A DNA stretch of 64,000 bases from Pseudomonas sp. P8_241 (GCF_034008315.1 NZ_CP125377.1:3732001-3796000), one strand, 5' to 3'. Shown: positions 36,932 to 47,301, numbered from the stretch's first letter. Translations and numbers: made by a program. The notes: generated by a model from the letters alone, not told the origin.

Positions 36932-37999
36932 ATGAAAACCACTCTCACCTCACAAGAGATCAAAGTTACTTTTTGCACTGTCTCAAGTTCACTCCTGCTG
37001 TGTTCCTCCATGGAAGTGCAGGCCGGCCCTGCCGAGGAAGACACCTTACCCTGGTACCAGCAGGAACCCCCTACGCTCAGCTTGTCTGCCCTTGCAACGA
37101 CGTATCCCGGCCAATTCAGCGCCCACCCCGATCTACGAAGTTCCCGACTGTCCACAGAAGACGCCGCACCCTCTGCCTGGGACCAACTCTATGGCCAGGC
37201 TTCACGGCAAGCACAAACCGACTTCCTTTCCCTCGACTCCAGCGTTCCCGGAACCAGCGACTTCAAGAGCCCAGCGATCCTGACCCTGCAAAGCGCCAGC
37301 GGTCATACCCAGCGTGTCGGTCTTGTGGGTGGCAACCAGCAGATTCAGTTCAACAGCAATGGCGTGCGAAGCCCGGTGGCGCACTCCGACCCCAACAGCG
37401 ACATACTCAATCTTCAAGGCCAGAGCCTGGGCGCCTATTGGAGCCTGACCGGGCCACAGGGCTGGCACGTCGACTTGACGGCCAGCGGAGGCCGCGTCAA
37501 CGGTATCAGCCGCAATGAGCAAGGTGCGCGGCAAGCCACCGAAGGCAGCGCGATGACGCTGTCGGTCGAAGGTGGCTTCCCCATAGGCCTGGGTGAGAAC
37601 TGGGTGATCGAGCCGCAAGCGCAGTTGATCAATCAGCGCATCACGCTGGACGCCCCGTATGCAGGTTCGGGCAATGCGTCCTCCACTGACTTGACGTCCT
37701 GGAGCGGCCGGGTCGGAGCGCGCTTGAAAGGCAGTTACGACATCAGTGGCCTGCCCGTCGAACCCTACGTGCGGACCAACTTGTGGCACACGGTGTACAC
37801 CGGCAACACGGTGACGCTCGATGAGGTCGACAAGATCAGCAGCAGTCGCAAGTCTTCAACCGTCGAACTGGGCCTGGGTCTGGTCGCGAGGGTGACACCA
37901 GCGGTGAGCTTGTACGTCAGTGCCGATTACAGCAGTGATGTAGATGACAATGATCTGAACGGGTTGATCGGCAGCCTGGGTGTGCGGATGCGGTGGTGA
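36932..37999 (+). CDS. autotransporter beta-barrel protein lacking a passenger
   Basis: A 355-residue outer-membrane protein: signal peptide (cleavage near VQA-GPA, residue ~32), a short ~70-residue proline-rich segment and then a complete autotransporter barrel ending VRMRW. The barrel is a clear paralogue of the one in the preceding gene: shared blocks include SLGAYW-LT-QGW, SVEGG-PI-L--NWV-EPQAQLINQ, GRVGARLKG-Y and EPY-R-NLWHT. The beta-helical passenger is absent. It may be a decayed duplicate, a stand-alone pore, or a partner for the larger protein. The frame is intact, suggesting it is maintained. Confidence 0.82.
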   Translation: MKTTLTSQEIKVTFCTVSSSLLLCSSMEVQAGPAEEDTLPWYQQEPPTLSLSALATTYPGQFSAHPDLRSSRLSTEDAAPSAWDQLYGQASRQAQTDFLSLDSSVPGTSDFKSPAILTLQSASGHTQRVGLVGGNQQIQFNSNGVRSPVAHSDPNSDILNLQGQSLGAYWSLTGPQGWHVDLTASGGRVNGISRNEQGARQATEGSAMTLSVEGGFPIGLGENWVIEPQAQLINQRITLDAPYAGSGNASSTDLTSWSGRVGARLKGSYDISGLPVEPYVRTNLWHTVYTGNTVTLDEVDKISSSRKSSTVELGLGLVARVTPAVSLYVSADYSSDVDDNDLNGLIGSLGVRMRW

Positions 38000-38036
38000 G
38001 GAGTAGACACTAGAGGTGTTTTGACCGGGCTGACGC

Positions 38037-38103
38037 CATCGCGAGCATGCTCGCTCCTACAGGTCTTGAGGTGGTACCTGCGGGAGCGAGCATGCTCGCG
38101 ATG
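38037..38103. repeat. REP pair at the 3' end of glgB
   Basis: CATCGCGAGCATGCTCGCTCC and its inverted copy GGAGCGAGCATGCTCGCGATG flank a ~25-bp spacer. It lies between the convergent barrel gene and glgB, 6 bp from the glgB stop codon. Confidence 0.93.
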
Positions 38104-38109
38104 ATCCGG

Positions 38110-40341
38110 TCAGTCTTCGGGCCGCAGAATCAACACCGCCAACGGCGGCAAATTGAGGACCAGCGATAATGCCTGACCATGACTTGGCGCCTCTTCGGCG
38201 AGCACCCCGCCTTCATTGCCGTAGTTGGACCCGGCATAAGTTGCCGAATCGCTGTTCATCAACTCCTTCCAGCGGCCCGCAAACGGCACGCCCACGCGAT
38301 AGGCTTCACGTGGCACCGGCGTGAAGTTGGCCACCACCAACACCGGATCACCCTCCTTGCTCCAGCGCAACCACGCATAGACACTGTTGATCGCATCATC
38401 ACCAATCAGCCACTGGAAGCCCTGCGGCACATCATCCTGCTCATGCAGGGCAGGCACTTCCCGGTACAGGCGGTTGAGGTCGGCGACCAGTTTCTGCACG
38501 CCCTTGTGCTCGGAGTACTGCAACAGATACCAGTCCAGTTGCTGATCGTGATTCCACTCACGCCACTGGCCGAACTCGCAGCCCATGAACAGCAGCTTCT
38601 TGCCCGGATGCGTCCACATGAAACTCAGGTAGGCCCGCAGGTTGGCAAATTTCTGCCAGCGGTCGCCGGGCATCTTGTCGATCAGCGAATGTTTACCGTG
38701 CACCACTTCGTCATGGGAGATCGGCAGGATAAAGCGCTCGGACCACGCGTATACGAGGCCGAAACTCAGTTCGTTGTGGTGATGCGCGCGGTACACCGGG
38801 TCCTGCTGGATGTAATGCAGCGAGTCATGCATCCAGCCCATGTTCCATTTGTAGGCGAAGCCCAGGCCACCCTGTTGTGTGCCTTGGCTGACGCCTGGCC
38901 ACGCGGTGGACTCCTCGGCGATTACCAGTGCGCCGGGCGCTTCCAGTGCCACGACATCGTTGAGATGGCGCAGGAAGTCGATGGCTTCCAGGTTTTCCCG
39001 GCCACCATGGCGGTTCGGCACCCACTCGCCGGCTTTGCGCGAGTAGTCGCGATAGAGCATCGAAGCCACGGCATCGACCCGTAGGCCGTCAACGTGGAAA
39101 TGCTTGAGCCAGTGCAGCGCTGACGCCAGCATGTAGCCGTGCACTTCGGTGCGGCCCAGGTTGTAGATCAGCGTGTCCCAGTCCTGATGAAAGCCTTCCA
39201 GAGGGTTACCGTATTCATAGAGTGCGGTGCCATCGAACTGTGCCAAACCATGGGTATCGGTAGGGAAATGCGCCGGCACCCAATCGAGGATCACGCCAAT
39301 ATCGGCGACGTGGCAGGCGTTGACGAACGCCGCGAACTCATCAGGCGTGCCATAACGTGCGCTCGGAGCGAACTGCGCCAACAACTGATAGCCCCATGAG
39401 CCACCGAACGGGTGCTCCATGATCGGCATCAGTTCAATGTGAGTGAATCCCAGTTCCTTGACATACGGAATCAAGCGCTCCGCCAGCTCTGGCCAAGTGT
39501 ACTGGCGAGCCACTTCGCCAAGATCGTCCAGCTCGCATTGCCACGAGCCGGCGTGCAGTTCATAGATCGACAAAGGGGCGGTCGGGAGATGGCGCTCGCC
39601 TCGGGACAACATCCAGTCCTGGTCCTGCCAGTCGACCTTGAGCGGCGACGCGACTTTCGACGCGGTGTCCGGTGGCAAGGTGGTTGCCAGTGCCATGGGG
39701 TCGGCCTTCAGCGGGAGAATCCCATGGGCGCCGAGAATTTCGTACTTGTACACCTCCCCCGCCTGCAGGCGCGGGATGAACAACTCCCAGACCCCGGTAG
39801 GATGGCGCAGGCGCATCGGATGGCGACGCCCGTCCCACACGTTGAAATCGCCGACCACCGACACCCTTCTGGCATTCGGCGCCCACACTGCGAAACGCAC
39901 GCCCTCGACGCCGTCCACTGTCTTCAGTTGTGCGCCGAGGCAGGCGCTCAAGTCACGGTGATTGCCCTCGGCAAACAGGTACAAATCCATTTCGCCCAGC
40001 AGCGGGCCGAAGCTGTAAGGGTCTTCGGCCAGTTGTTCGCCACCGGCCCAGCGAGTCCGCAGCAGATAAGGTTGTGCCCGTTCGAAATGCCCGACAAACA
40101 GCCCTGGTGTCTGTGTGTCTTCGAGGTTGCCGAGCTCTTCGCCAGAATCGCTGGCTACCACCTGAACGCTCAGCGCGCCCGGCAGATAAGCCCGGATAAA
40201 CTGCCCGCCAGCGCCATCGCCGTGGGGACCGAGAATGGAAAAAGGGTCGATGTGTTCAGCGCGTACCAACGCGTCGATGTCCCGCGCCCTGGGTAGCAGC
40301 GCTTCTTTGTGATCACCCTGTTCCTTGTTCGAGACACTCAT
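38110..40341 (-). CDS. glgB: 1,4-alpha-glucan branching enzyme GlgB
   Basis: A 743-residue GH13_9 enzyme that creates alpha-1,6 branches. Two N-terminal beta-domains ([22 protein letters not shown] and the CBM48 [25 protein letters not shown]) precede the barrel. Catalytic segments: [20 protein letters not shown] (nucleophile Asp), [13 protein letters not shown] (acid/base Glu) and [15 protein letters not shown]. The length fits E. coli-type GlgB (728). It starts 2 bp after the treS stop, so it is the third gene of the minus-strand glgE-treS-glgB operon and would branch the glucan made by GlgE. Confidence 0.95.
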   Translation of the reverse strand: MSVSNKEQGDHKEALLPRARDIDALVRAEHIDPFSILGPHGDGAGGQFIRAYLPGALSVQVVASDSGEELGNLEDTQTPGLFVGHFERAQPYLLRTRWAGGEQLAEDPYSFGPLLGEMDLYLFAEGNHRDLSACLGAQLKTVDGVEGVRFAVWAPNARRVSVVGDFNVWDGRRHPMRLRHPTGVWELFIPRLQAGEVYKYEILGAHGILPLKADPMALATTLPPDTASKVASPLKVDWQDQDWMLSRGERHLPTAPLSIYELHAGSWQCELDDLGEVARQYTWPELAERLIPYVKELGFTHIELMPIMEHPFGGSWGYQLLAQFAPSARYGTPDEFAAFVNACHVADIGVILDWVPAHFPTDTHGLAQFDGTALYEYGNPLEGFHQDWDTLIYNLGRTEVHGYMLASALHWLKHFHVDGLRVDAVASMLYRDYSRKAGEWVPNRHGGRENLEAIDFLRHLNDVVALEAPGALVIAEESTAWPGVSQGTQQGGLGFAYKWNMGWMHDSLHYIQQDPVYRAHHHNELSFGLVYAWSERFILPISHDEVVHGKHSLIDKMPGDRWQKFANLRAYLSFMWTHPGKKLLFMGCEFGQWREWNHDQQLDWYLLQYSEHKGVQKLVADLNRLYREVPALHEQDDVPQGFQWLIGDDAINSVYAWLRWSKEGDPVLVVANFTPVPREAYRVGVPFAGRWKELMNSDSATYAGSNYGNEGGVLAEEAPSHGQALSLVLNLPPLAVLILRPED

Positions 40342-40343
40342 GA

Positions 40344-43300
40344 CTACTCTCCACCAAGATCGGAAAAGGGTTTAAGCCCACTCAATAATCCATATAAACC
40401 GTGCAACGGCACGGACAACCACGTGGGGCGATTTTCCGCCTCATAGGCCACTTCATACGCGGCCTTCTCCAGACCGAACAACGCCAGCGCAGCATCTTCG
40501 CCTTCCGGATCTTGCCATGCATGGCCAAGACCGGCAGCCGCCAGCCGATAAGCGTCGACAAATGACTGCCGTGCCTCTTTCAAATAGCGATCAGCTACCC
40601 GCACGCGTGCCGCATCGGCCACGGCGGTGTTGTCGACGTTGTGCACATTGATCGCCATCGCGGCAGCGTAGTCGAAGGAGCGCAAAACGCCGCTGACATC
40701 TTTGTACGGGCTGTGTTTGCCCCGCCGTTCATGCAGCGGTCGTGCCGGTTCGCCTTCAAAATCGATCAGGTACGCGTCGCCCTTGATCACCAGTACCTGC
40801 CCCAGGTGCAAGTCGCCATGCACCCGAATCCGCAAGCCACCCGCGGTCTTTTTACCCAGCTCCTGAACATGGCCGAGGATCGCCTTTTTATTATCAAGTA
40901 ACCGGCTGACCAGGGTTCTATCCGCCGGGTTCAATTCGTGTTGATGCTGCTTGAGCAACTTCAACGCATGCTCGATCTGTGCCACAACATCCCTGGTTGA
41001 AGCCAATGCGTCTTTTGCTGTGGTGACCTGCGGTGCAAAATCGGCGTGGGTACTCGGCGCGGCGAGCACCTGGTGCATTTCGCCCAATCGCTGACCGAGC
41101 ATGCCAGCGAAATCTTTCAGTTCGCCGAGCGCGTTGTAATGTTGTTCCTGCTCGGACATGGCGCCGGCCAGTTCATCACGCAACGCCCGTTCGAGGTTGT
41201 TCTGCGTCCATTCCCAGGCGTCACCCTGATTGCTCAAATAACCTTGGGCGATCATCAGCAGATTGTCTTCACCGGCGGCATCGCGACGCACCACGGCGCC
41301 TAGCAGTGGCGAAATATGCCGGAAGCCTGCCTCCGTCAGATAAGCACTCATCTCCAGCTCCGGATGCACACCGGAGGCGACTTTGCGGATCAGTTTCAAT
41401 ACCAGGCTGCTGCCGATCACCACCGAACTGTTGGATTGTTCGGCTGACAGGTAACGCACCGGTGACTCGGCGTTCAGGCCGAGTTTTTCCAGCTCGGCGG
41501 TAGCCTCGAAGCGAATATCGCCCTCGCTCGTCTGCAACACCTTACCGGCCTGAATGCCTTGCAGCACGGCGTGGACGAAGGTTTCCAGGCTGAAGGCATC
41601 GGTGATCAGGCCGACCTGGCGCACGCGTCGAACCCTCGACAAGGCCAGTTGCTGGGGCAGCGCTGCACCGACCTGTTCCTCCGGAATGTAGCCGAACGGC
41701 AATTGATATCGACTGGTCTGGCCGCCGCTGGTGACTTCGATCTCACTGAACAACACCGGATGTTGCGGATCGCCGAAACGCACGCCGTAGGCGAGTTTCA
41801 CCTGCTCGATGACTGCGTCCTTACCGGCGAACCAGCGACGGTTCTGCAGCCAGCTCGGCAGAATCTGCTGTTCGAGCGTATTGCGCGACGGGGCTTCGAG
41901 CAGTTCCTCCATGCGCTTTTTCAACACCAGCGTAGTGAAGTCCGGCAGGCTTTGAGCAGGTTCCACATGCCAGCTCGGCATCTGGTTTTCTGCCGCCAGG
42001 CCGAACCAGTAAAACCCATACGGCGCCAGCGTCAGCAGGAAATTCAACTGCCCGATGGGCGGGAATGCGTTACCGCCCAGCATCTCCACCGGCACCATGC
42101 CGACGTAGGCCGACAGGTCCAGTTCTGCCGCCTGGGCACTGCGCGACACGTTGGCCACGCACAGAATGATTTCGTATTTGCCGTCCGGTCCGGTGTACTC
42201 GCGGGTGTACGCCAGAATTCGCCGGTTGCTCGGCGACAGCATCTTCAATGTCCCGCGCCCGAACGCCTTGGATTGCTTGCGCACGGCGAGCATGCGCCGG
42301 GTCCAGTTCAGCAGCGAATGCGGGTCACCGGCCTGGGTTTCGACGTTGACCGACAGGTAGCCGTATTGCGGATCCATGATCGGTGGCAACACCAGGCTCG
42401 CCGGGTCGGCACGGGAGAAACCGCCGTTTCGGTCAATGGACCACTGCATCGGCGTACGCACGCCGTCGCGGTCACCGAGGTAGATGTTGTCGCCCATGCC
42501 GATTTCGTCGCCGTAATACAGGGTCGGCGTGCCGGGCATCGACAGCAGCAGACTGTTGAGTAGCTCCACACGGCGGCGATCGCGCTCCATCAACGGCGCG
42601 AGACGGCGGCGAATCCCCAGGTTGATTCGCGCACGACGGTCAGCCGCGTAGTAATTCCACAGGTAATCGCGCTCCTTGTCGGTGACCATTTCCAGGGTCA
42701 GCTCATCGTGATTGCGCAAAAAAATCGCCCACTGACAGTTGGCCGGAATATCCGGCGTCTGGCGCAGGATGTCGGTGATCGGAAAGCGGTCTTCCTGGGC
42801 CAGCGCCATGTACATGCGCGGCATCAGCGGGAAGTGAAAAGCCATGTGGCATTCGTCGCCGTTCAAACCCTTCTTGTCGGTGTCGCCGAAATACAGCTGC
42901 GTGTCTTCGGGCCATTGATTGGCCTCGGCCAGCAACATGCGGTCGGGGTAATTGGCGTCGATTTCGGCACGGATCTTTTTCAGGACATCGTGGGTTTCCG
43001 GCAGGTTTTCATTGTTGGTGCCATCGCGCTCGATCAGATAGGGAATGGCGTCCAGGCGCAGTCCGTCAATGCCCATGTCGAGCCAGTAACGCATAACCGA
43101 CAGTACCGCTTTCATCACCTGCGGGTTGTCAAAATTCAGGTCAGGTTGGTGGGAGTAGAAACGGTGCCAGAAGTACTGGCCGGCAACCGGGTCCCAGGTC
43201 CAGTTGGACTTCTCGGTGTCGAGGAAGATGATGCGGGTGCCGTCGTACTTTTGATCGTCATCGGACCAGACGTAGAAGTCTCGCGCCGCCGAGCCCTTTT

Positions 43301-43685
43301 TAGCCTTGCGCGCTCGCTGGAACCACGGGTGCTGGTCGGAGGTGTGGTTGATGACCAGTTCGGTAATCACCCGCAGGCCACGTTTGTGCGCCTCGGCGAT
43401 GAAGCGCTTGGCGTCGGCCATGGTGCCGTAGTCGCTGTGCACACCTCGATACTCGGCGATGTCATACCCGTCGTCGCGGCGAGGCGATGGATAGAACGGC
43501 AACAGCCAGATGGTATTGACACCCAGATCGGCAATGTAGTCGAGCTTGGCGATCAGGCCAGGAAAGTCGCCGATCCCGTCGTTATTTGAGTCGAAATAGG
43601 ATTTTACGTGTACCTGGTAGATCACCGCATCCTTGTACCAGAGCGGGTCCTTGATGAAGGTGGCTGCTTTGGGTTTCTTCGCCAT
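40344..43685 (-). CDS. treS: trehalose synthase TreS fused to maltokinase
   Basis: A 1113-residue fusion. Residues ~15-560 are a GH13_16 trehalose synthase that interconverts trehalose and maltose: [26 protein letters not shown] (nucleophile), [19 protein letters not shown] (acid/base) and [14 protein letters not shown]. Residues ~610-1113 are a maltokinase (Pep2/Mak type) that makes maltose 1-phosphate with ATP; the kinase-like catalytic loop is [31 protein letters not shown]. The fusion hands maltose directly to phosphorylation for GlgE, whose gene is just upstream in the same direction. RBS AGGAGT precedes the ATG. Confidence 0.94.
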   Translation of the reverse strand: MAKKPKAATFIKDPLWYKDAVIYQVHVKSYFDSNNDGIGDFPGLIAKLDYIADLGVNTIWLLPFYPSPRRDDGYDIAEYRGVHSDYGTMADAKRFIAEAHKRGLRVITELVINHTSDQHPWFQRARKAKKGSAARDFYVWSDDDQKYDGTRIIFLDTEKSNWTWDPVAGQYFWHRFYSHQPDLNFDNPQVMKAVLSVMRYWLDMGIDGLRLDAIPYLIERDGTNNENLPETHDVLKKIRAEIDANYPDRMLLAEANQWPEDTQLYFGDTDKKGLNGDECHMAFHFPLMPRMYMALAQEDRFPITDILRQTPDIPANCQWAIFLRNHDELTLEMVTDKERDYLWNYYAADRRARINLGIRRRLAPLMERDRRRVELLNSLLLSMPGTPTLYYGDEIGMGDNIYLGDRDGVRTPMQWSIDRNGGFSRADPASLVLPPIMDPQYGYLSVNVETQAGDPHSLLNWTRRMLAVRKQSKAFGRGTLKMLSPSNRRILAYTREYTGPDGKYEIILCVANVSRSAQAAELDLSAYVGMVPVEMLGGNAFPPIGQLNFLLTLAPYGFYWFGLAAENQMPSWHVEPAQSLPDFTTLVLKKRMEELLEAPSRNTLEQQILPSWLQNRRWFAGKDAVIEQVKLAYGVRFGDPQHPVLFSEIEVTSGGQTSRYQLPFGYIPEEQVGAALPQQLALSRVRRVRQVGLITDAFSLETFVHAVLQGIQAGKVLQTSEGDIRFEATAELEKLGLNAESPVRYLSAEQSNSSVVIGSSLVLKLIRKVASGVHPELEMSAYLTEAGFRHISPLLGAVVRRDAAGEDNLLMIAQGYLSNQGDAWEWTQNNLERALRDELAGAMSEQEQHYNALGELKDFAGMLGQRLGEMHQVLAAPSTHADFAPQVTTAKDALASTRDVVAQIEHALKLLKQHQHELNPADRTLVSRLLDNKKAILGHVQELGKKTAGGLRIRVHGDLHLGQVLVIKGDAYLIDFEGEPARPLHERRGKHSPYKDVSGVLRSFDYAAAMAINVHNVDNTAVADAARVRVADRYLKEARQSFVDAYRLAAAGLGHAWQDPEGEDAALALFGLEKAAYEVAYEAENRPTWLSVPLHGLYGLLSGLKPFSDLGGE

Positions 43686-43735
43686 TTGAAACTCCTGTTG
43701 AATTCTCTACACGCCTGGCAAACGTGCCAGGTCTC

Positions 43736-43818
43736 TGTAGGAGCTGCCGCAGGCTGCGATCTTTTGCCTTTCCATTGAATGCCAGGATCAAAAGATCGCA
43801 GCCTGCGGCAGCGCCTAC
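43736..43818. repeat. REP-like pair between glgE and treS, overlapping the glgE stop codon
   Basis: TGTAGGAGCTGCCGCAGGCT followed by GCGATCTTTTG, and its inverted copy CAAAAGATCGC then AGCCTGCGGCAGCGCCTAC, flank a ~25-bp spacer. This third REP type (GCTGCCGCAGG core) contains, on the minus strand, the TAG that ends glgE (43815-43817). Confidence 0.9.
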
Positions 43819-45809
43819 GCGGTAATCCGCCAAATCCCGAACGGCTGATACGCCGGGTCGATTCGCATGAATTGGTATTTGCCGTGCCACGTCCAGCGAT
43901 GGCCGTTCATCAAGTCTTCGCCTTGGGTGCTGGCGTCATCCGGCAAGCCCATTTCCCACAATGGCAACTCGAAATTCGCTTCCTGAGCGTTATGCGGGTC
44001 AAGACTGACCGCGACCAGAATGAAGTTGCTGCCGTCGGCGCTGCGTTTGCCGAAGTACAGAATGTTGTCGTTCCAGGCGTTATAGATTTTCAGGCCCAAA
44101 TGCGTATGCAATGCCGGGTTCTGTCGGCGGATGCGGTTGAGCTGGGCGATTTCGGCGATGATGTTGCCCGGGGCGTTGAAGTCCCGGGGGCGGATTTCGT
44201 ACTTTTCCGAGTCCAGGTATTCCTCTTTGCCCGGCACCGGGGCTGATTCGCACAGTTCGAAACCGCAATACATGCCCCACAGGCCCGAGCCCATGGTCGC
44301 CAGCGCCGCACGAATGAGAAAACCGGAGCGGCCGGACTCGTGGAGGAAGGCCGGGTTGATGTCCGGCGTGTTGACGAAAAAATTAGGCCGGTAGCATTCC
44401 CGCCAGGGCGATTGATTAAGTTCGGTGAAGTAGGTCGCCAGCTCCGACTTGGTGTTGCGCCAGGTGAAATAGGTGTAGCTCTGGGAATAACCGACCTTGC
44501 CCAGCCGCGCCATCATTGCCGGGGTGGTGAAGGCCTCAGCGAGGAAGATCACTTCGGGGTACAACGCCCGCACATCGGCGATCAGCCATTGCCAGAATGG
44601 CAACGGTTTGGTGTGCGGATTGTCGACGCGGAAGATCTTCACCCCCTCCTCCACCCAACCCACCACAATGTCGCGCAACTCGATCCACAGGCTCGGGATC
44701 GCTTCGGCGGCGTAGAAGTCGACGTTGACAATGTCCTGGTACTTCTTCGGCGGATTTTCCGCGTATTTGATCGTGCCGTCGGGCCGCCAGTTGAACCAAC
44801 CGGGATGCTGCTTGAGCCACGGGTGATCCTGGGAACACTGGATGGCGAAGTCGAGGGCGATTTCCAGGCCATGGCTCGCCGCCGCGGCCACCAGTCGGCG
44901 GAAATCCTCACGAGTGCCCAACTGCGAGTGAATCGCTTCGTGACCACCCTCCTCGCTGCCAATGGCATAGGGACTGCCCGGGTCATCAGGACCTGCGGTA
45001 AGGGAATTGTTTGGGCCTTTGCGATAGCTGCGGCCGATCGGATGGATCGGCGGAAAATAAAGCACGTCGAAACCCATGTCCTGAATCATCGCCAGCCGCG
45101 AATGCACGTCGTTGAAGGTGCCGTGGCGAGACGGATCATCGGTGATCGAACGCGGGAACAATTCGTACCAACTGGCGAACTGTGCCAATTCACGTTCGAC
45201 ATCCACCGGGTATTCGGGGCTCAGGCTCAAATAGGCGCGATGATCGGCCTGGGCCATCAGGTCGGCGCTACGCTGGTGCAGAAACAGCGCAACCTGCTCG
45301 GTTTCGAGCAGTCCCGACAGTTCGTGATGCAACGCCGCCAGTTGTTCGCTGAGTTGGCCTTCGCTACGTTCAGCGGCTTGCTGGACCTGATTGCGCCCTT
45401 CCTGCAACTCCAGGCTGACCGGCACGGCAGCCGCATGCTTTTTTTCCAGCTCGTAACGGAAACTGGCGAACTGATCGATCCAGGCCTCGATACAGAATCG
45501 GTAGCGGCCCTGGCTTTCGACGCGGAACTGGCCCTGCCAACCGTTGTTGCCCAGATCGTCCATGACCGCGCTCTGCCACAGGTCCTGACCATCACAACAC
45601 CAGCGCACCCGCACCGCCAGCTTGTCATGTCCGTCGGCGAACACCTTGGCCGTTACCACAACATCCTGCCCCTCCACCGCCTTCACGGCGAACTGCCCAC
45701 CTTCAAGGGTCGGCATGGCGCTTTCAATGACAATTCGCGGCAGCAACAGTGCCTGCGACAGCGGCATGTTCGGGTTGTAGCTCAGTTCAGTCGGTTTTTC
45801 AGCCGTCAT
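43815..45809 (-). CDS. glgE: alpha-1,4-glucan:maltose-1-phosphate maltosyltransferase GlgE
   Basis: A 664-residue GH13_3 enzyme that extends alpha-glucan with maltosyl units from maltose 1-phosphate. An N-terminal helical/beta region (MPTLEGGQFAVKAVEGQDVVVTAKVFADGHD) precedes the barrel. Catalytic blocks are GVKIFRVDNPHTKPLPFWQWL (nucleophile Asp), EVIFLAEAFTTPAMM (acid/base Glu) and FFVNTPDINPAFL. The ATG (MTAEKPTEL) is chosen for GGAGAGAGG 5-13 nt upstream; an in-frame start 8 codons earlier lacks one. It leads the glgE-treS-glgB unit. The last codon is followed by a TAG lying within a REP-like box. Confidence 0.94.
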   Translation of the reverse strand: MTAEKPTELSYNPNMPLSQALLLPRIVIESAMPTLEGGQFAVKAVEGQDVVVTAKVFADGHDKLAVRVRWCCDGQDLWQSAVMDDLGNNGWQGQFRVESQGRYRFCIEAWIDQFASFRYELEKKHAAAVPVSLELQEGRNQVQQAAERSEGQLSEQLAALHHELSGLLETEQVALFLHQRSADLMAQADHRAYLSLSPEYPVDVERELAQFASWYELFPRSITDDPSRHGTFNDVHSRLAMIQDMGFDVLYFPPIHPIGRSYRKGPNNSLTAGPDDPGSPYAIGSEEGGHEAIHSQLGTREDFRRLVAAAASHGLEIALDFAIQCSQDHPWLKQHPGWFNWRPDGTIKYAENPPKKYQDIVNVDFYAAEAIPSLWIELRDIVVGWVEEGVKIFRVDNPHTKPLPFWQWLIADVRALYPEVIFLAEAFTTPAMMARLGKVGYSQSYTYFTWRNTKSELATYFTELNQSPWRECYRPNFFVNTPDINPAFLHESGRSGFLIRAALATMGSGLWGMYCGFELCESAPVPGKEEYLDSEKYEIRPRDFNAPGNIIAEIAQLNRIRRQNPALHTHLGLKIYNAWNDNILYFGKRSADGSNFILVAVSLDPHNAQEANFELPLWEMGLPDDASTQGEDLMNGHRWTWHGKYQFMRIDPAYQPFGIWRITA

Positions 45810-45898
45810 CGAGCCTCTCTCCTTACGCCCCATGGACGCGCTTGTGTTTGTTCAACATCCCCGCCGGAACGCCTGCCCCGGAATGAACTCACTTAGGT

Positions 45899-45926
45899 TC
45901 CGAGCGACAGGCGCCGGGAAAAGTTC
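45899..45926 (-). promoter_or_regulatory. candidate AlgU/RpoE-type promoter of the glgE operon
   Basis: Minus-strand GAACTT and TCGGA are 17 bp apart, close to the AlgU (sigma-22) pattern GAACTT-N16/17-TCTGA with one mismatch in the -10. It sits about 90 bp upstream of the glgE ATG. An envelope/osmotic stress input would suit this operon. Sequence inference only. Confidence 0.3.
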
Positions 45927-46013
45927 AGCGCAATCGGGGGGAATCAAATCTGCCACGTCGTGGTCAACCAACTTAAGCACGACTCACGCCATGTGCCACT
46001 GGAGGCTTGATCA

Positions 46014-46175
46014 ATGAACAACCCATTCCCGGCAGAAACCCCCGATCCGAACATCGACAGCCCGGTCATCCCTGAAGGCGAGCCGCAACCGGTGCCCGAA
46101 CAAGACCCACCCGACACCACCCCGCCACGGGAAGAACCGCCAACAACGATGCCACCTGTCATTGTCAAACCCTGA
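46014..46175 (+). CDS. 53-residue proline-rich hypothetical protein
   Basis: A short reading frame with a near-ideal GGAGG (46001-46005) 8 nt before its ATG. The product is 53 residues, acidic, and about one third proline (MNNPFPAETPDPNIDSPVIP at the start; TMPPVIVKP at the end), with no hydrophobic segment, so it should be cytoplasmic and disordered. It lies between glgE (divergent) and the convergent mgtC-like gene. No function is recognised. The strong ribosome site and codon use argue that it is real. Confidence 0.6.
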   Translation: MNNPFPAETPDPNIDSPVIPEGEPQPVPEQDPPDTTPPREEPPTTMPPVIVKP

Positions 46176-46182
46176 CACTGTA

Positions 46183-46281
46183 GGCACCGAAGACTGCGAT
46201 CCGTTGATCTGGGCTTCCCCTGATATCAAGACAGTTAAACAGTCAGAGTCAAAACATCGCAGCCTTCGGCAGCGCCTACAG
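46183..46281. repeat. diverged REP-like pair, overlapping the MgtC-family stop codon
   Basis: TAGGCACCGAAGACTGCGATC and, inverted, CATCGCAGCCTTCGGCAGCG then CCTACAG flank a ~50-bp spacer. This is the same GCTGCCG-AGGCTGCGAT type as the pair at 43.7 kb. Its CCTAC supplies the minus-strand TAG of the MgtC gene. Confidence 0.75.
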
Positions 46282-46776
46282 GGTGTGGTCTTTCTCCAGC
46301 AGCTTCACAATTCGCGGCATCACGCTGAACACCCCCAATGCCAACAACGTACTGAGCACCGCCGTGGCTTCGCGCCCTAATCCGGCCGCGACGCCGATGG
46401 CGGCGGTCATCCACAAGCCCGCCGCAGTTGTCAGGCCTTTGACGTGACCTTCGTCGCCCTCGTGGTTTTTCAGGATGGTGCCGGCGCCGAGAAAACCGAT
46501 ACCGGCAATCACCCCCTGCACCACCCGGCTCATGGCGTCGGCCTGGGAACCGGACATCTGCGGCACCAGCACAAACAGTGCCGCCCCCATCGCCACCAGC
46601 ATGTGGGTGCGCACACCGGCAGCCTTGCCCTTGTGTTCGCGTTCAAAACCGAGAATCCCGCCCAATAAAGCGGCCATCAGCAACCGCACCGTCACCCGTG
46701 TCAACTGTGACGCGTCGCCGATATCGGCGAACTCGGCTTGCAGCGTTACCCAGACTTCATGCCACCAGGCGTTCAT
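46276..46776 (-). CDS. MgtC/SapB-family membrane protein
   Basis: A 166-residue inner-membrane protein with four to five hydrophobic helices. The family signature is present: TVRLLMAALLGGILGFEREHKGKAAGVRTHMLVAMGAALF and the cytoplasmic GFLGAGTILKNHEG-like block. The long C-terminal soluble domain of virulence MgtC is absent, so it is of the short SapB type. Such proteins modulate ATP synthase, Mg2+ homeostasis or phosphate handling; the role here is unknown. The ATG (MNAWWHEV) is chosen for AAGGA 8 nt upstream over a longer reading. Confidence 0.86.
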   Translation of the reverse strand: MNAWWHEVWVTLQAEFADIGDASQLTRVTVRLLMAALLGGILGFEREHKGKAAGVRTHMLVAMGAALFVLVPQMSGSQADAMSRVVQGVIAGIGFLGAGTILKNHEGDEGHVKGLTTAAGLWMTAAIGVAAGLGREATAVLSTLLALGVFSVMPRIVKLLEKDHTL

Positions 46777-46897
46777 GGTGATGTCCTTGTGAGGAGCCAT
46801 GGATGGTGGACCGCACCGACCATTAATCGGTTGCATAGAACGATAACCAGCGGTTGCGGCCAGAGACTATAGGTTCCGCCGAAAAAAGGACTCCACC

Positions 46898-47131
46898 ATG
46901 ACCGTGCGCATTGAAAACCAGACCTGCTTTTTCACCACTGAAAATGGCGAAGAAATCCGACTATGTCCCGATGTCACCATCATCACCGACTCGGAAAAAG
47001 CCATGTCGGCCGTGGACATCAATGGTCAGCACATCTACATCACCGAAGCGGAAGCGGACGCCTTGACCGTAGCGGGCGCAGTGGACGGTCGTCGGCACCT
47101 GAAAGCGACGGACAGTGATTCGGTGATTTGA
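46898..47131 (+). CDS. DUF3203 family protein
   Basis: A 77-residue acidic soluble protein of the DUF3203 family, which to my knowledge is confined mainly to Pseudomonas. Visible features are alternating beta-strand-like segments (CFFTTENGEEIRL, HIYITEAEADALTVAGAVDGRRHL) and no membrane segment or cofactor motif. AAAAGGA lies 9 nt before the ATG. It stands alone between the divergent MgtC gene and ccoG. Function unknown. Confidence 0.8.
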   Translation: MTVRIENQTCFFTTENGEEIRLCPDVTIITDSEKAMSAVDINGQHIYITEAEADALTVAGAVDGRRHLKATDSDSVI

Positions 47132-47174
47132 CTGATCTGGCTCAATACCGGCGCAAACAAGTTGCATAGGCGCG

Positions 47175-47200
47175 TGCGGCAGGTGCTTCAACTTGCCGCA
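47175..47200 (+). other. stem-loop after the DUF3203 gene
   Basis: TGCGGCAGGT (47175-47184) pairs with ACTTGCCGCA (47191-47200) with one G-T pair and a 6-nt loop. No T-run follows, so it may be a half REP of the GCTGCCGCAGG type or an mRNA 3' stabiliser. Confidence 0.45.
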
Positions 47201-47301
47201 GGCAGGCGCTCACACACGATCTGATCCGCTTTTTATTGAATTACCTGAGTCTGTTATGCAAACAGATTGCCGCTCATAGTGCTCATGCCTGATGGAGGCT
47301 G

